Numbered from the stretch's first letter, positions 26,482 through 35,721 are shown. The stretch: 36,395 nucleotides of DNA from Legionellales bacterium (GCA_023265835.1 JAHFSI010000012.1:1-36395), one strand, 5' to 3'. The notes: generated by a model not told the origin, from the sequence alone. A program made the numbers and translations.

Positions 26482-28257
26482 ATGGATGAACCAATACGGA
26501 TTTTAGTAGTTGATGCCAACCCAGCTATTCATGAAGATTTTCATAAAATATTTGAGGATGCTACGTCAGTCACATCTTCTATTCAAATTGATTCAGCCTA
26601 TGAAGCAGACCAGGCTTTGCGTTTTGTTCAGCAAGCAATCTCCAGCCAATATGCTTATACAGTAGTATTTTTTGATTTATATGCGAATGCAGGATTAGAT
26701 GCGCTTGCCATCATTCAACGTATGTGGGAAGTAGATCCTGATTTGCAAGTTGTTTTGAGTATTAATTTTTCTGCTTACACAGCGCAGGACATTGCAGAAA
26801 AATTACAACATTCGGACCATGTTATCATATTAAATAAACCTTTTGATGTGAGCGAGGTCCGCCAATTAGTTAGCTTTTTTTTAAGAAAACACGCTAACGA
26901 TAATCTTGTGCAAGAAAAAATACATGCGTTAGAAGAAAAGATACAATATCAATTAACACATGATTATGTGACTGGATTAAGTAATCGTTTTATATTGGCA
27001 ATATCCATTTCACAAGCGATTTTGCAAGCAGAGCAGCATAGAACACAAGTGGGTATCGTATTGCTTGGCATTGATTATTTGCAAGCGATCCATAGTGTTT
27101 TTGGTTATGTTGTTTCTGATCAATTAATTAAGCAAATCACAGAAAAGCTAAAAAAGATGATTTCAAAAAGCGATAGTTTAATCCGACTTTCTGATGATAA
27201 ATTTATCATGGTTCTAACGGATTCAATCAATGAAAGAAATATTGTTGAGAGAATAGACCGCTATCTTGCGGAAATTTCCAGGTCTTTTGAAGTTGATAAT
27301 CATGTCATCCCCATTTCAGCGCATAGCGGTGCGAGTCTCTATCCTTATGATGGCAAAGATGCCGATACACTATTGAAAAAAGCAGAGGCTGCATTGCAAT
27401 GTTCTAAAAAAATAGGCAAGAAAGCCATACAAATTTTTAATAACAATGAGCATGCTGCTGTTTTACAGCGTGCAGAGATCATGCTGGCCTTGCCTCAGGC
27501 ATTGAAAAAAAATCAGTTTATTTTACATTATCAACCTTTAGTGAAAGCAGATTCGAGCCAAATCTTAGGGGTAGAAGTTTTAGTGCGTTGGCAGCATCCG
27601 GAGTGGGGCCTATTGTATCCGCCTGCATTTATTGCATTAGCGGAGGAAACAGGGTGGATCTCTGCTATTGGTGAATGGGTGCTGAAAACAGCTTGCGCTA
27701 AAGTTAAAAAATGGCAGCAAACAATTTGTCCTGAATTAATAGCTGAGGTGAACATATCTAGCTTTCAACTTTGTCAATCCAACTTTGAATGGTTGGTGCA
27801 GAAAACGTTGAACAAGATAGAGCTTAAACCGCAGTATTTAGAACTTGAAATCATTGCGGCGCCTTTGTTAATGGAAGATCAGGACATATTGCAGAAAATG
27901 TATCGATTAAAAGAGCTCGGCGTTCGTTTTTCTTTGAATAATTTTGGCGTTGGTTACGCTAATTTAGATTGCTTGCAATTTTTTCCTTTTGATAAAGTAA
28001 AAATTGATAAGAGCTTTATTAAAAATATTCAGCTGCAAACGACAGAGAATAAAGTCATTGAGGCAATAATTTATTTTGCAAAAAAAATGGGAACTAAAGT
28101 CGTTGCTAGCGGGGTGGAAACGCCTGAACAAATTGCATTTTTATTTGATCATCATGGCGAAGAAATGCAGGGATTTTATTTTAGTCCACCTGTCAGCGAA
28201 GAGGCATTTGCTATTTTATTGAAAACACAAAAATATACTGTTCAGGAAGAGGGTTAA
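26482..28257 (+). CDS. Receiver-GGDEF-EAL protein with degenerate catalytic motifs
   Basis: The protein is 591 aa from the ATG. Residues 1-135 are a CheY-like receiver: probable phospho-acceptor D65 (VVFFDLY) and K119 (LNKPFD), but the N-terminal acidic pair is reduced to VVDAN. Residues 158-320 form a GGDEF-fold domain with SDDKF (237-241) in place of GGDEF. Residues 335-585 form an EAL-fold domain in which EAL is EVL (365-367), the catalytic DDFG is NNFG (486-489), the TES-type Glu is lost (LEIIAAP) and the AEGVE Glu is Ser (ASGVE); the Lys of KVKIDK remains. Neither synthesis nor hydrolysis of c-di-GMP is expected, so it may act as a c-di-GMP or protein-binding switch. The TTG at 26455 is an alternative start; no strong ribosome binding site is seen. 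The membrane protein gene follows after 2 bases. Confidence 0.85.
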   Translation: MDEPIRILVVDANPAIHEDFHKIFEDATSVTSSIQIDSAYEADQALRFVQQAISSQYAYTVVFFDLYANAGLDALAIIQRMWEVDPDLQVVLSINFSAYTAQDIAEKLQHSDHVIILNKPFDVSEVRQLVSFFLRKHANDNLVQEKIHALEEKIQYQLTHDYVTGLSNRFILAISISQAILQAEQHRTQVGIVLLGIDYLQAIHSVFGYVVSDQLIKQITEKLKKMISKSDSLIRLSDDKFIMVLTDSINERNIVERIDRYLAEISRSFEVDNHVIPISAHSGASLYPYDGKDADTLLKKAEAALQCSKKIGKKAIQIFNNNEHAAVLQRAEIMLALPQALKKNQFILHYQPLVKADSSQILGVEVLVRWQHPEWGLLYPPAFIALAEETGWISAIGEWVLKTACAKVKKWQQTICPELIAEVNISSFQLCQSNFEWLVQKTLNKIELKPQYLELEIIAAPLLMEDQDILQKMYRLKELGVRFSLNNFGVGYANLDCLQFFPFDKVKIDKSFIKNIQLQTTENKVIEAIIYFAKKMGTKVVASGVETPEQIAFLFDHHGEEMQGFYFSPPVSEEAFAILLKTQKYTVQEEG

Positions 28258-28259
28258 AG

Positions 28260-28808
28260 ATGCGTTTACGGTCTCAGATGATAGTATTGGGAACATTATG
28301 GATAATTGTGTTGGGATTGGTATCTATCGGTGTTTATTATTTTCTGCTTCCAGATTTATTACATCTTGAAAGCCAAGGAGGTCAAGAGATAGTGGTTAAT
28401 CAGTATGCTTATAAGCAAATGTTTAAGCATTATTTGGTGCTATTTGTTTTTGTGTGGCTCATTGCGGGTGCATTGACAACGTATTTGCTGCGAAGGATTT
28501 CTACAAACCACGAAAAAACATTGCAGCGTTTGCATCATGCCATGGCAGAAGAAGTCAATAAAGAGGAGGGACTTGCTGCAGAAATACAATTGTTACAAAA
28601 ACGTGCGGAAAAGGCCGATAAAGTGAATGAAGTATTGCATGCTTTAAACGATCACTTAAATACGATGGGGACAAGTTTATCGCTTTTGAAGGAAAAATCG
28701 AAAAGTGAAAACACTGAAAAAACACGCGAGTTTTTACTGAAAGAACTTGTTGTGCTAGATAACCATTTTAATGCTGTTTATCAGCTTATCAAAACGATGC
28801 AGGCTTAG
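28260..28808 (+). CDS. Two-TM coiled-coil membrane protein, partner of the GGDEF-EAL protein
   Basis: I do not recognise a family. Transmembrane helices lie at about 7-29 and 56-78 with a short periplasmic segment between them (HLESQGGQEIVVNQYAYK). A cytoplasmic helix (82-125) is HAMP/coiled-coil-like. A helical hairpin (about 126-182) resembles the dimerisation helices of sensor kinases, with an N-D-H-L-N-T segment around H132, but there is no ATPase domain. It begins 2 bases after the stop of the receiver-GGDEF-EAL gene, whose last codons supply GAGGG as its ribosome binding site, so the two are translated together. It is probably a membrane anchor or sensor for that protein; this is inferred from context. 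Confidence 0.65.
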   Translation: MRLRSQMIVLGTLWIIVLGLVSIGVYYFLLPDLLHLESQGGQEIVVNQYAYKQMFKHYLVLFVFVWLIAGALTTYLLRRISTNHEKTLQRLHHAMAEEVNKEEGLAAEIQLLQKRAEKADKVNEVLHALNDHLNTMGTSLSLLKEKSKSENTEKTREFLLKELVVLDNHFNAVYQLIKTMQA

Positions 28809-28809
28809 G

Positions 28810-28939
28810 TAATGAATATTTATCCCCCCTTCCTGACCTTCCCCCTGAGGGGGAAGGAAAATTCTAACTTTCTTCAGTGATAATTAGAACATTCCTTCCC
28901 CCTCAGGGGGAAGGTCAGGAAGGGGGGGTAAATATTCAT
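28810..28939. repeat. Long palindromic repeat, family P1 copy 3
   Basis: TAATGAATATTTATCCCCCC... and its complementary right arm ending AAATATTCAT. The right loop edge (TTAGAACATTCC) matches copy 2, so it is in the same orientation as copy 2 with a partly different loop. It lies between the convergent coiled-coil gene and sohB and probably terminates both. Confidence 0.85.
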
Positions 28940-28942
28940 CCA

Positions 28943-29956
28943 CTAAAAACTTTCAAAAACATTCCGCTCCAATAATTTTGCCCCCCCAGCAAAAACTTTT
29001 TCACCCAATGATTTTTTAATTTGATAGCTTATTTCATAAAGGTTTGCTTGATTATGCAAAGAGGAGAAATAATCATCGCTAGTGGTGAGAGCATCGACTA
29101 ATTGCAGGGACAGGGCCTCAGTGCCTGACCAAATTTCGCCGGTCGAAACTTTTTCAATGTCCAGTTCCGGGCGGTATTTTTTAATGAGGGCTTTAAATAA
29201 TTGATGAATTTTATCGATTTCTTCGCGCAATTTTTCTCGTCCTTCAGGGGTGTTTTCACCAAATATACTAATGGTGCGTTTGTAGTTGCCTGCAGTAATT
29301 TGTTCGAAATCAATGTTCTTTTCTTTTAGCAAACGATTAAAATTAGGCAATTGGGCGATGACACCAATCGAGCCAATGATAGCAAAGGGAGCGGCTAAGA
29401 TTTTATTGGCGACACAGGCCATTAAATACCCGCCGCTGGCAGCGACTTTATCAACGATAACAGTCAAGGGAATATTTTTTTCTCTTACTCGAGACAATTG
29501 CGCTGCAGCGAGTCCATAAGCATGCACCATACCGCCTGGGCTTTCTACACAGACGACCACTTCATCGCTAGGTGTTGCTACTTCTAATATGGCGGTTATT
29601 TCTTCGCGTAAAGAGGAGACAGCAGACGCTTTCATATCACCATGAAAATAGACTACATAGATATTTTTTTGTGATGATTTTTCTAGGCCCTGTGCTTTTT
29701 CCCTTTCTTTTTCAGCCGCGGTCATTTCTTTAAGGTATTTTTTAAATGCTTTTTTAGGCAGTATTTCTTCCAGCAACACTTCTTTTATTTTTTTATATTT
29801 TTCATTAAGGTTTTTGATTGAGATTTTACCGTTCTGTTTTTTTTCTCTCCCGCGTCCAAATAAAGCTAAAATACCGGCAAATAACAGTAGAATTAAAACC
29901 ACAATTAAAATGGCTTTAGCGGCAAAGAATGTTAACTGAATGAAAGAATCTGACAT
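28943..29956 (-). CDS. sohB: SohB, S49 family inner-membrane serine peptidase
   Basis: A 337-aa membrane-bound peptidase of the SppA/SohB family, which degrades signal peptides or misfolded exported proteins. There is an N-terminal transmembrane helix (about 10-33), then a SohB-type linker rich in Lys and Glu. The Ser-Lys dyad is S174 (VAASGGYLMA) and K226 (TAGNYKRT); GSIGVIAQLPNF and FGENTPEGREK are typical SohB blocks. GGAG lies 8 bases before the ATG. It is the last gene of the - strand cluster, 14 bp after the LssY-like gene. Confidence 0.93.
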   Translation of the reverse strand: MSDSFIQLTFFAAKAILIVVLILLLFAGILALFGRGREKKQNGKISIKNLNEKYKKIKEVLLEEILPKKAFKKYLKEMTAAEKEREKAQGLEKSSQKNIYVVYFHGDMKASAVSSLREEITAILEVATPSDEVVVCVESPGGMVHAYGLAAAQLSRVREKNIPLTVIVDKVAASGGYLMACVANKILAAPFAIIGSIGVIAQLPNFNRLLKEKNIDFEQITAGNYKRTISIFGENTPEGREKLREEIDKIHQLFKALIKKYRPELDIEKVSTGEIWSGTEALSLQLVDALTTSDDYFSSLHNQANLYEISYQIKKSLGEKVFAGGAKLLERNVFESF

Positions 29957-29970
29957 GGGTGGTTCTCCAC

Positions 29971-31989
29971 TTAGGATTTAATTAATATGATGGGTTGAGT
30001 GAGTGTTTTTTTGTTTTCAATAATAGTCACAATAGTTTCTTTAATTTCATAATGGGCCGGAACCGTCTTGAATAGCAAGGCAGGCGTTAATGCGACTTCG
30101 CTGGTATGCCTATGCTTAAATAACCAACTATACGTGCTGGGGGCATATTCCAATGATCCCATCCAAAGCGGATTTTTAGCATGAATGATAGATAAATAAG
30201 AATGCCAAAAACGGAGCACGAGCAATTTATTATTGGCGCGTTTGGTAAACACGAGTACCGGTGCTTTATCTAAATAGGTAGGAGAGACTAGGGGCAAATG
30301 TTCTGTGCTATTGACGGCGGTAATGCGGTATAACACTCTCAGCCAATCGTGTTTGGGTACAATTTCCCAACCATTTTTTAATAATACTGTTTTAATGGTA
30401 TCTGTATCATCGTTCCATTGAACATTAAATATTTTAACCGGTAAACCAAGACGGTTCACTCGACGCAGAGGAAAATGATTGCCTTGTTGTGACCACCATT
30501 CATTATAAGTAACACGATAGGTTGGCCATTCTAACATTTTGTAAGAAGATTGAAATTTGTCGAAAGTAAAATAAACGGAAATGCCATAAGTAACTAATAA
30601 CGTCAACAGGGCCGTAAGAACAAATCCTTTTCCTTCTAACTGTTTTTCTGGGTGACGATTATAAGATAACACCACTAAGATGAGTAATGCAGTGCCCAAT
30701 AAAGCGCTGCTTATCACATCGGACAACCAATGTACGCCAAAATATAAGCGGGATATGCTAATGCTAATCACTAGCACGCTTGCGATACCATATAGTAGAT
30801 GTCGATACCGTTTTATTTTATATGTTTTTATCAATAATAAAGCGAGGGAGAAATAATACATGACAGCCAGGACAGTATGGCCGCTAGGAAATGAAAAACG
30901 ACTTCCAAAATCCCCATCCACTGTTCCCCACGGACGCATAGAATGAATAAAAAGTTTAGTGCCTTCAATGCCGCATGCAGCCACTAAGCCCAAAGCAAGC
31001 GCATGCCATGCCGTATTCATGCGTTTTTTCCATGCGAACCAAACAAAAAGTGTCAATGAGAGCGGCAATAAGACATATTTTTCTCCCAAGAATGAGATAG
31101 ATAGCATGACAGTATCTGCAGTGGGCGTACGCCAACTGCGGAACAGATGAAATATCACATTATTGATAAAAATATTTTGCGGCCCGTGATAGAGCGTAAT
31201 ACTCAGTAAATATAACAGGGCAATACTGGTTAAAATAAAATAAAAACCTAAGGTCAATTGACCATGGGTCTTGTTATTATCATGATGTTTTAATGCAGCA
31301 GTGACAATATGAAAATAACGCGATCCTTTAAGCGTGTCCCAGAGTCCTGTTAAAAATTGGTCTACTTCATTGTGAATGAGATCAAATGTTTTTTTAATAA
31401 GCCAAAGGCATAAAATGATGAATAGCCCTGTCAAAACTAACATTAAGATGACGCGGCCAGCAACTTCAGAAGGCAGCTCGACAGAGGCTGCGCCCAATAA
31501 AATCCCCGGTAATAAATAGGCAGGTGCCCAGCCTATGGCTGATACGACATTGGCAATTGTAAAACGCAGAGGCTTGACCCCTAACATGCCTGCCACCAAT
31601 GGTACGAGTGCGCGCACAGGGCCTACAAAACGGCCGATGAAGACGCTTTTTGCCCCGTGTGCATCAAAAAACATTTTTCCGCGTGCCAATATATTAGGAT
31701 GTTTTCTAAACGGCCATACTTGATGTAAACGGCTTTTGAAATGATGTCCTATCCAATAACTAATACCATCACCGACAATGGCGCCTAAAATGGCCCACAT
31801 TAAAGTAGACCAAAAGGGAATAATGCTTGCGCCCACAAGCGCGCCAATGGCAGTCATCATCACGGAGCCTGGCACAATAGTGCCGATGATTGCCACTGAT
31901 TCTGCAGCAGAAATGAGAAAAGTGGCGAGGCCAGCTAATTCCGGGTTGTTGTTTAACCATTGAAGTATTGGGCTTGCGACATCAATCAT
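29971..31989 (-). CDS. DedA-PAP2-LssY type membrane protein (672 aa)
   Basis: A polytopic inner-membrane protein with three parts. Residues 1-200 are a DedA/SNARE-associated domain, with GRFVGPVRALVPLVAGMLG at 119-137; such proteins are linked to lipid flipping. Residues 245-445 are a PAP2 phosphatase domain with all three motifs: K345-x6-RP (352-353), PSGH (368-371) and SR-x5-H-x3-D (S413, R414, H420, D424). The soluble remainder (about 470-672) resembles the LssY C-terminal domain of Legionella. A role in dephosphorylating or recycling lipid phosphates such as undecaprenyl or phosphatidate is plausible. It lies 24 bp after lipA and 14 bp before sohB, within the dacA operon, which fits an envelope function. 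Confidence 0.88.
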   Translation of the reverse strand: MIDVASPILQWLNNNPELAGLATFLISAAESVAIIGTIVPGSVMMTAIGALVGASIIPFWSTLMWAILGAIVGDGISYWIGHHFKSRLHQVWPFRKHPNILARGKMFFDAHGAKSVFIGRFVGPVRALVPLVAGMLGVKPLRFTIANVVSAIGWAPAYLLPGILLGAASVELPSEVAGRVILMLVLTGLFIILCLWLIKKTFDLIHNEVDQFLTGLWDTLKGSRYFHIVTAALKHHDNNKTHGQLTLGFYFILTSIALLYLLSITLYHGPQNIFINNVIFHLFRSWRTPTADTVMLSISFLGEKYVLLPLSLTLFVWFAWKKRMNTAWHALALGLVAACGIEGTKLFIHSMRPWGTVDGDFGSRFSFPSGHTVLAVMYYFSLALLLIKTYKIKRYRHLLYGIASVLVISISISRLYFGVHWLSDVISSALLGTALLILVVLSYNRHPEKQLEGKGFVLTALLTLLVTYGISVYFTFDKFQSSYKMLEWPTYRVTYNEWWSQQGNHFPLRRVNRLGLPVKIFNVQWNDDTDTIKTVLLKNGWEIVPKHDWLRVLYRITAVNSTEHLPLVSPTYLDKAPVLVFTKRANNKLLVLRFWHSYLSIIHAKNPLWMGSLEYAPSTYSWLFKHRHTSEVALTPALLFKTVPAHYEIKETIVTIIENKKTLTQPIILIKS

Positions 31990-32013
31990 AGTGTTTTTAT
32001 ATTTCCTGTAACC

Positions 32014-32964
32014 TCATGTAACAGTTTCTCCCGCCGCTTGTTTATCTGCATGATAAGAAGAGCGTACCATAGGGCCGCTTGCGACATTGATAAAGCCCAA
32101 TTGCTCCGCAAATTTTGCAAAAGCTTGGAACTGCTCGGGTGTCACATATCTTGTTACAGGCATATGATAAGGGCTGGGCTGTAAGTATTGTCCAATAGTC
32201 AGCATGTCTACGTCATGAGCACGTAAGTCCATGAGTGTTTGTTTGATTTCATCATCTGTTTCACCTAGTCCCAGCATAATGCCTGATTTAGTTGGAATAG
32301 ATTGAAATTGGCGTTTGAATTCTTTTAATAACTGCAGTGAATGCGCATAATCAGAACCCGGCCTGGCTTGTTTGTAGAGCCGTGGCACTGTTTCAATGTT
32401 ATGGTTAAATACATCAGGCAACTCTTGTGAGGTTGCTGCGAGCGCAACATCCATGCGGCCACGATAATCCGGTACCAACGTTTCAATTTTAATAGCAGGA
32501 TTTTTTGCACGGATGGCTTTTAGGCAAGCAACAAAATGACTGGCGCCGCCATCGAGCAAATCATCTCGGTCTACGGAGGTAATAACGACAAAACGCAGCC
32601 CCATCTGCGCAATCGTGTTGGCTAAATGAATGGGTTCTTCAGGATCCAATGGGTCAGGCCGGCCATGTGCAACATCGCAAAAGCTACAGCGTCTAGTACA
32701 TTTGTCTCCCATGATCATAAAAGTAGCGATACCATGGCTGAAACATTCATTGAGATTGGGGCAAGAAGCTTCTTCACAAACAGTGACTAAACGATTTTCT
32801 CTCAGGACATTCTTTAATTGCGAGACGGCATTGGAAGTCGGGACACGAATACGGATCCACTCTGGTTTGCGCAATGGGTTAGTGGTAGGTACGACTTTGA
32901 CCGGAATACGTGCCAATTTTTCAGCACCACGTTGTTTGTGGGTGTTAAGGTTCTTTTGGTCCAT
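32014..32964 (-). CDS. lipA: Lipoyl synthase
   Basis: A radical SAM enzyme that inserts two sulfurs into protein-bound octanoyl groups to make lipoyl cofactors. From the ATG at 32964 (316 aa) the auxiliary cluster Cys are C63, C68, C74 ([12 protein letters not shown]), the radical SAM cluster is C89, C93, C96 (CTRRCSFC), and the C-terminal RSSYHAD supplies the conserved Ser ligand. The ORF-track start at 32979 is a TTG; AAAGGG just before the ATG favours the shorter form. It overlaps the lipB 3' end by 20 bases. Confidence 0.97.
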   Translation of the reverse strand: MDQKNLNTHKQRGAEKLARIPVKVVPTTNPLRKPEWIRIRVPTSNAVSQLKNVLRENRLVTVCEEASCPNLNECFSHGIATFMIMGDKCTRRCSFCDVAHGRPDPLDPEEPIHLANTIAQMGLRFVVITSVDRDDLLDGGASHFVACLKAIRAKNPAIKIETLVPDYRGRMDVALAATSQELPDVFNHNIETVPRLYKQARPGSDYAHSLQLLKEFKRQFQSIPTKSGIMLGLGETDDEIKQTLMDLRAHDVDMLTIGQYLQPSPYHMPVTRYVTPEQFQAFAKFAEQLGFINVASGPMVRSSYHADKQAAGETVT

Positions 32965-33607
32965 AAGGGCCCTTTGCAATAAGTTTGTTAGTATAACCTA
33001 AATTTATCCTGAGATGTTCAACAAGTTTTGCGGCGACTGATTTGATGTTGGCTGTTTTATTGATTTCTGTCAGCTGGGCCATTTTGAGGCCAGGAAAGCC
33101 GCAAGGATCAATCGACAAAAAAGGGCGCAAATCCATTGCAACATTCAGTGCAAGCCCATGAAAAGAACAACCTCGACGGATACGTAATCCGATGGAGCAG
33201 ATTTTTTTGTCTGCGATATAAACGCCGGGTGCTTCACATTTTGCTTTGGCTGACACATGGTAAGTTGCCAAGAGCTGTACCACAGATTGTTCTAATAAAG
33301 TGACGAATTGGCGTGTCGTAAATTTTTTACGCCTGAGATCAATGAGGGTATAAATAATCAATTGACCAGGCCCGTGATAAGTCACTTGGCCGCCGCGGTC
33401 TGTTTGAACAACAGGAAGAGTACCAGGCGAGTGCACATGCTCGGATTTTCCGTTTTGACCTTGGGTAAAAACAGGCGGGTGTTCTAACACCCAAATTTCA
33501 TCCAGAGTGTCTTGATCACGTTGATTAGTAAATTGCTGCATAGCGAGCCAGGTCACAAGATATTCTTGTGATCCAAGTGTGCGGACAATAACGGTATTCG
33601 AGTTCAT
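32945..33607 (-). CDS. lipB: Octanoyl-[ACP]:protein N-octanoyltransferase
   Basis: It transfers octanoyl from acyl carrier protein to lipoyl domains, the step before LipA. In 220 residues it shows [13 protein letters not shown] (71-83) and the catalytic pair K135 (DKKICSIG) and C169 (IDPCGFPGL). The length is normal. The ATG overlaps the ybeD stop as ATGA and the 3' end overlaps lipA, so translation is coupled along the cluster. Confidence 0.96.
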   Translation of the reverse strand: MNSNTVIVRTLGSQEYLVTWLAMQQFTNQRDQDTLDEIWVLEHPPVFTQGQNGKSEHVHSPGTLPVVQTDRGGQVTYHGPGQLIIYTLIDLRRKKFTTRQFVTLLEQSVVQLLATYHVSAKAKCEAPGVYIADKKICSIGLRIRRGCSFHGLALNVAMDLRPFLSIDPCGFPGLKMAQLTEINKTANIKSVAAKLVEHLRINLGYTNKLIAKGPYGPKEP

Positions 33608-33894
33608 AACACCATCAGGACAGTAGGATCAGAGGTTAGTTCACGATAAATTGCATCAAGTTGTGCTTGGTTTGTGACATTCACCGTAATACTTAGCGCG
33701 AGATATTTCCCATCTTTGCTAGGCCTGTTTTGTATGGCCTTGCCTGATAAATCAGGCAGATGCTTTCTGACAAGTTGCAGGACGTTGTTTTCAAATTCAT
33801 CGGATGTCAAACCAAACACTTTAATCACAAACTCGCAAGGAAAGGTAAGCCCTCTTTTTTCATCTGTAGAAGAGGGCTTTGATGAGTTAGACAT
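33604..33894 (-). CDS. ybeD: YbeD family protein (DUF493)
   Basis: A 96-aa small alpha/beta protein of the YbeD/DUF493 family, ACT-like in fold and of uncertain function, conserved between dacA and lipB in gammaproteobacteria. LTFPCEFVIKVFG at the start and [35 protein letters not shown] at the end are typical. The ATG at 33894 is chosen (the ORF track begins at 33939) because it gives the family length and overlaps the dacA stop by only 8 bases; the ATG at 33909 is an alternative. Confidence 0.9.
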   Translation of the reverse strand: MSNSSKPSSTDEKRGLTFPCEFVIKVFGLTSDEFENNVLQLVRKHLPDLSGKAIQNRPSKDGKYLALSITVNVTNQAQLDAIYRELTSDPTVLMVL

Positions 33895-35119
33895 TATTTG
33901 CTTTTTCATTGGAGCGAGAAAACATTTTTTTACAACCATAGCTTACTACATCAGCCATGCCGCGCCAGAGACCTCCTTTCACATTGTTCTCCAATGCAAT
34001 GAGCGGTCGCGAAGCAACGACTTGATTATTGAGCACAATGTTTATAGTACCATAGGATTGGCCTTTGATAATCGGCGCTTTGATTGATGGATTTAACTCT
34101 ATATTCGCTTGAATATTTTTTATTTGCCCTACAGGCACAGTCACATAAAAATCTTTAGCTAAGCCCAAGGCAGTTTCTTTATTGACGCCTTTCCATACGC
34201 GAACACGAGCCAATGGGGTGGCGGCACCATACAATTTATGCGTTTCAAAGAAACGGTAACCGTATGTTAATAATCGAATGGAATCTTCAGTGCGAACTTG
34301 ATCGCTGGGTGCGCCCATCACAACGCTAATGAGACGTACACCCTCTTTGACAGCAGATGCCACCAAACAATAGCCCGCATCATCAGTATGCCCTGTTTTT
34401 AAGCCATCTGCGTATTGAAAGTGCCAGAGCAAGCGGTTGCGGTTTGACTGATGAATATTATTGTAGGTAAACGATTTTTCAGAAAATAGCTTGTAATCTT
34501 CAGGATAGGTTTGCGTGATGGCTTGCGCTAGGGTGGCCAGGTCGCGTGCTGTGGAATAATGATCGGGATTAGGTAATCCTGTGCTATCTAAGAAATGGCT
34601 GTTATTCATGCCTAAGTTTTTGGCTTGGGCATTCATAACGCTGGTAAATGCTTCCTCTGTGCCCGCTACGTATTCAGCCATAGCAACGGTTGCATCATTG
34701 CCGGAAGCGACAATAATGCCTTGCATCAAATCTTTTACTGGAACTTCATCACCCGCCTTGACAAACATGCGTGAACCGCCGGTTTTCCATGCTTTGGTAC
34801 TAATGCGTACTTTATCATCCACATGGATGGTGCCGCTTTTCAGGGCGCTGGATATCACATACAAAGACATGAGTTTAGTCAGGCTGGCCGGCGCCAAATG
34901 AGTGTCTGCATTTTTTTCAGCGAGTATTTTGCCGCTGTTTGCATCGATTAAAATGTAGCTTTTTGCATCAATGCTAGGAGCACCTGGCGTGATGATGGCT
35001 TGTTGCGGCTGAGTTGGGATGGGGATAATAGTATTCGTTGAAGCAGCTAAAATAGCCGTGCTTGTTAACAATGTCATCATTAAACAAAGTGTTCTGGATA
35101 AGGTTGCCTTGTACCGCAT
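33887..35119 (-). CDS. dacA: D-alanyl-D-alanine carboxypeptidase (PBP5/6 type)
   Basis: A periplasmic penicillin-binding protein that trims the terminal D-Ala from peptidoglycan stem peptides. It has an N-terminal signal peptide (about 1-26, ending near AILAAS). Active-site motifs are S79-L-T-K82 (PASLTKL), S139-G-N141 and K241-T-G243 (GLKTGHTDDAGY). A C-terminal beta domain is followed by an amphipathic anchor helix (GLWRGMADVVSYGCKKMF). The 410-aa length is normal. AAGGA stands about 8 bases before the ATG. It heads the dacA-ybeD-lipB-lipA-lssY-like-sohB cluster. Confidence 0.95.
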   Translation of the reverse strand: MRYKATLSRTLCLMMTLLTSTAILAASTNTIIPIPTQPQQAIITPGAPSIDAKSYILIDANSGKILAEKNADTHLAPASLTKLMSLYVISSALKSGTIHVDDKVRISTKAWKTGGSRMFVKAGDEVPVKDLMQGIIVASGNDATVAMAEYVAGTEEAFTSVMNAQAKNLGMNNSHFLDSTGLPNPDHYSTARDLATLAQAITQTYPEDYKLFSEKSFTYNNIHQSNRNRLLWHFQYADGLKTGHTDDAGYCLVASAVKEGVRLISVVMGAPSDQVRTEDSIRLLTYGYRFFETHKLYGAATPLARVRVWKGVNKETALGLAKDFYVTVPVGQIKNIQANIELNPSIKAPIIKGQSYGTINIVLNNQVVASRPLIALENNVKGGLWRGMADVVSYGCKKMFSRSNEKANNV

Positions 35120-35229
35120 GATTATGTCCTTAAAAATATCAGTGTTTCTGAAAAAAGATAGTGAATGAGTCTACCATAAAAAAAGGGCGGGGAAAGAGGG
35201 TTATATGTAGAATTAATCGTATTAACTGC

Positions 35230-35257
35230 TTGATAAGCTCACTATGATAGGTATACT
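35230..35257 (+). promoter_or_regulatory. Candidate sigma-70 promoter of the ComEA-like gene
   Basis: TTGATA (35230-35235), a 16-base spacer and TATACT (35252-35257) in the 229-bp divergent region between dacA and the ComEA-like gene. It would give a 5' leader of roughly 85 bases. The gene's ribosome binding site AAGGAG lies near 35337-35342. Confidence 0.45.
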
Positions 35258-35348
35258 TCTCTACTTTGCCAATGTCCCTTAGGTACCACTATTAGCGGCG
35301 CATTAGGGGAAAATTTATCACTTTTATTTAAGTTTTAAGGAGTTTGAG

Positions 35349-35714
35349 ATGTCTTTTTATCGTACACTAATCGCTACCGTTGCTGCATTAGGTTTAGCTA
35401 CCTCTGTCTTTGCTGCTGATGAAGCTTCTACACAAAAATTAGCTGATGCAACCCCTGCAGCTACAACGACAACAACTACCACTACCACAACCACTGATAC
35501 AAAATCTACAACGACCCAGGTTAATCTTAACACCGCGTCCGCTGAAGATTTGGCAAAAGTTAAAGGCTTAAACAAAAAGAAAGCAGAAATGATTGTTAAG
35601 TACCGCACAGCAAATGGTAACTTTACAAGTATTGATGATTTAAGCAAAGTGAAAGGGTTAGGTTTGAATCCTAAACAAATGAAGAAAGTTAAGAGCCAGT
35701 TGATGATTGCTTAA
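35349..35714 (+). CDS. ComEA-like exported helix-hairpin-helix DNA-binding protein
   Basis: A 121-aa protein with a Sec signal peptide (about 1-22, SVFA), a low-complexity Thr-rich linker (40-55) and a ComEA-type double HhH domain: VNLNTASAEDLAKVKGLNKKKAEMI and GNFTSIDDLSKVKGLGLNPKQMKKV. Related periplasmic proteins bind incoming DNA during natural transformation; others of this size have no proven role, so no symbol is given. A good AAGGAG and a candidate promoter precede it. It is monocistronic and followed by repeat P2. Confidence 0.88.
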   Translation: MSFYRTLIATVAALGLATSVFAADEASTQKLADATPAATTTTTTTTTTTDTKSTTTQVNLNTASAEDLAKVKGLNKKKAEMIVKYRTANGNFTSIDDLSKVKGLGLNPKQMKKVKSQLMIA

Positions 35715-35721
35715 TTTATTG

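Noticed and set aside
33674-34087. 137-aa + strand ORF over ybeD/dacA
   Set aside because: It is a shadow of two clear conserved genes on the other strand.
35357-35647. 96-aa antisense ORF with a poly-Val run
   Set aside because: It is the mirror image of the Thr-rich linker of the ComEA-like gene.
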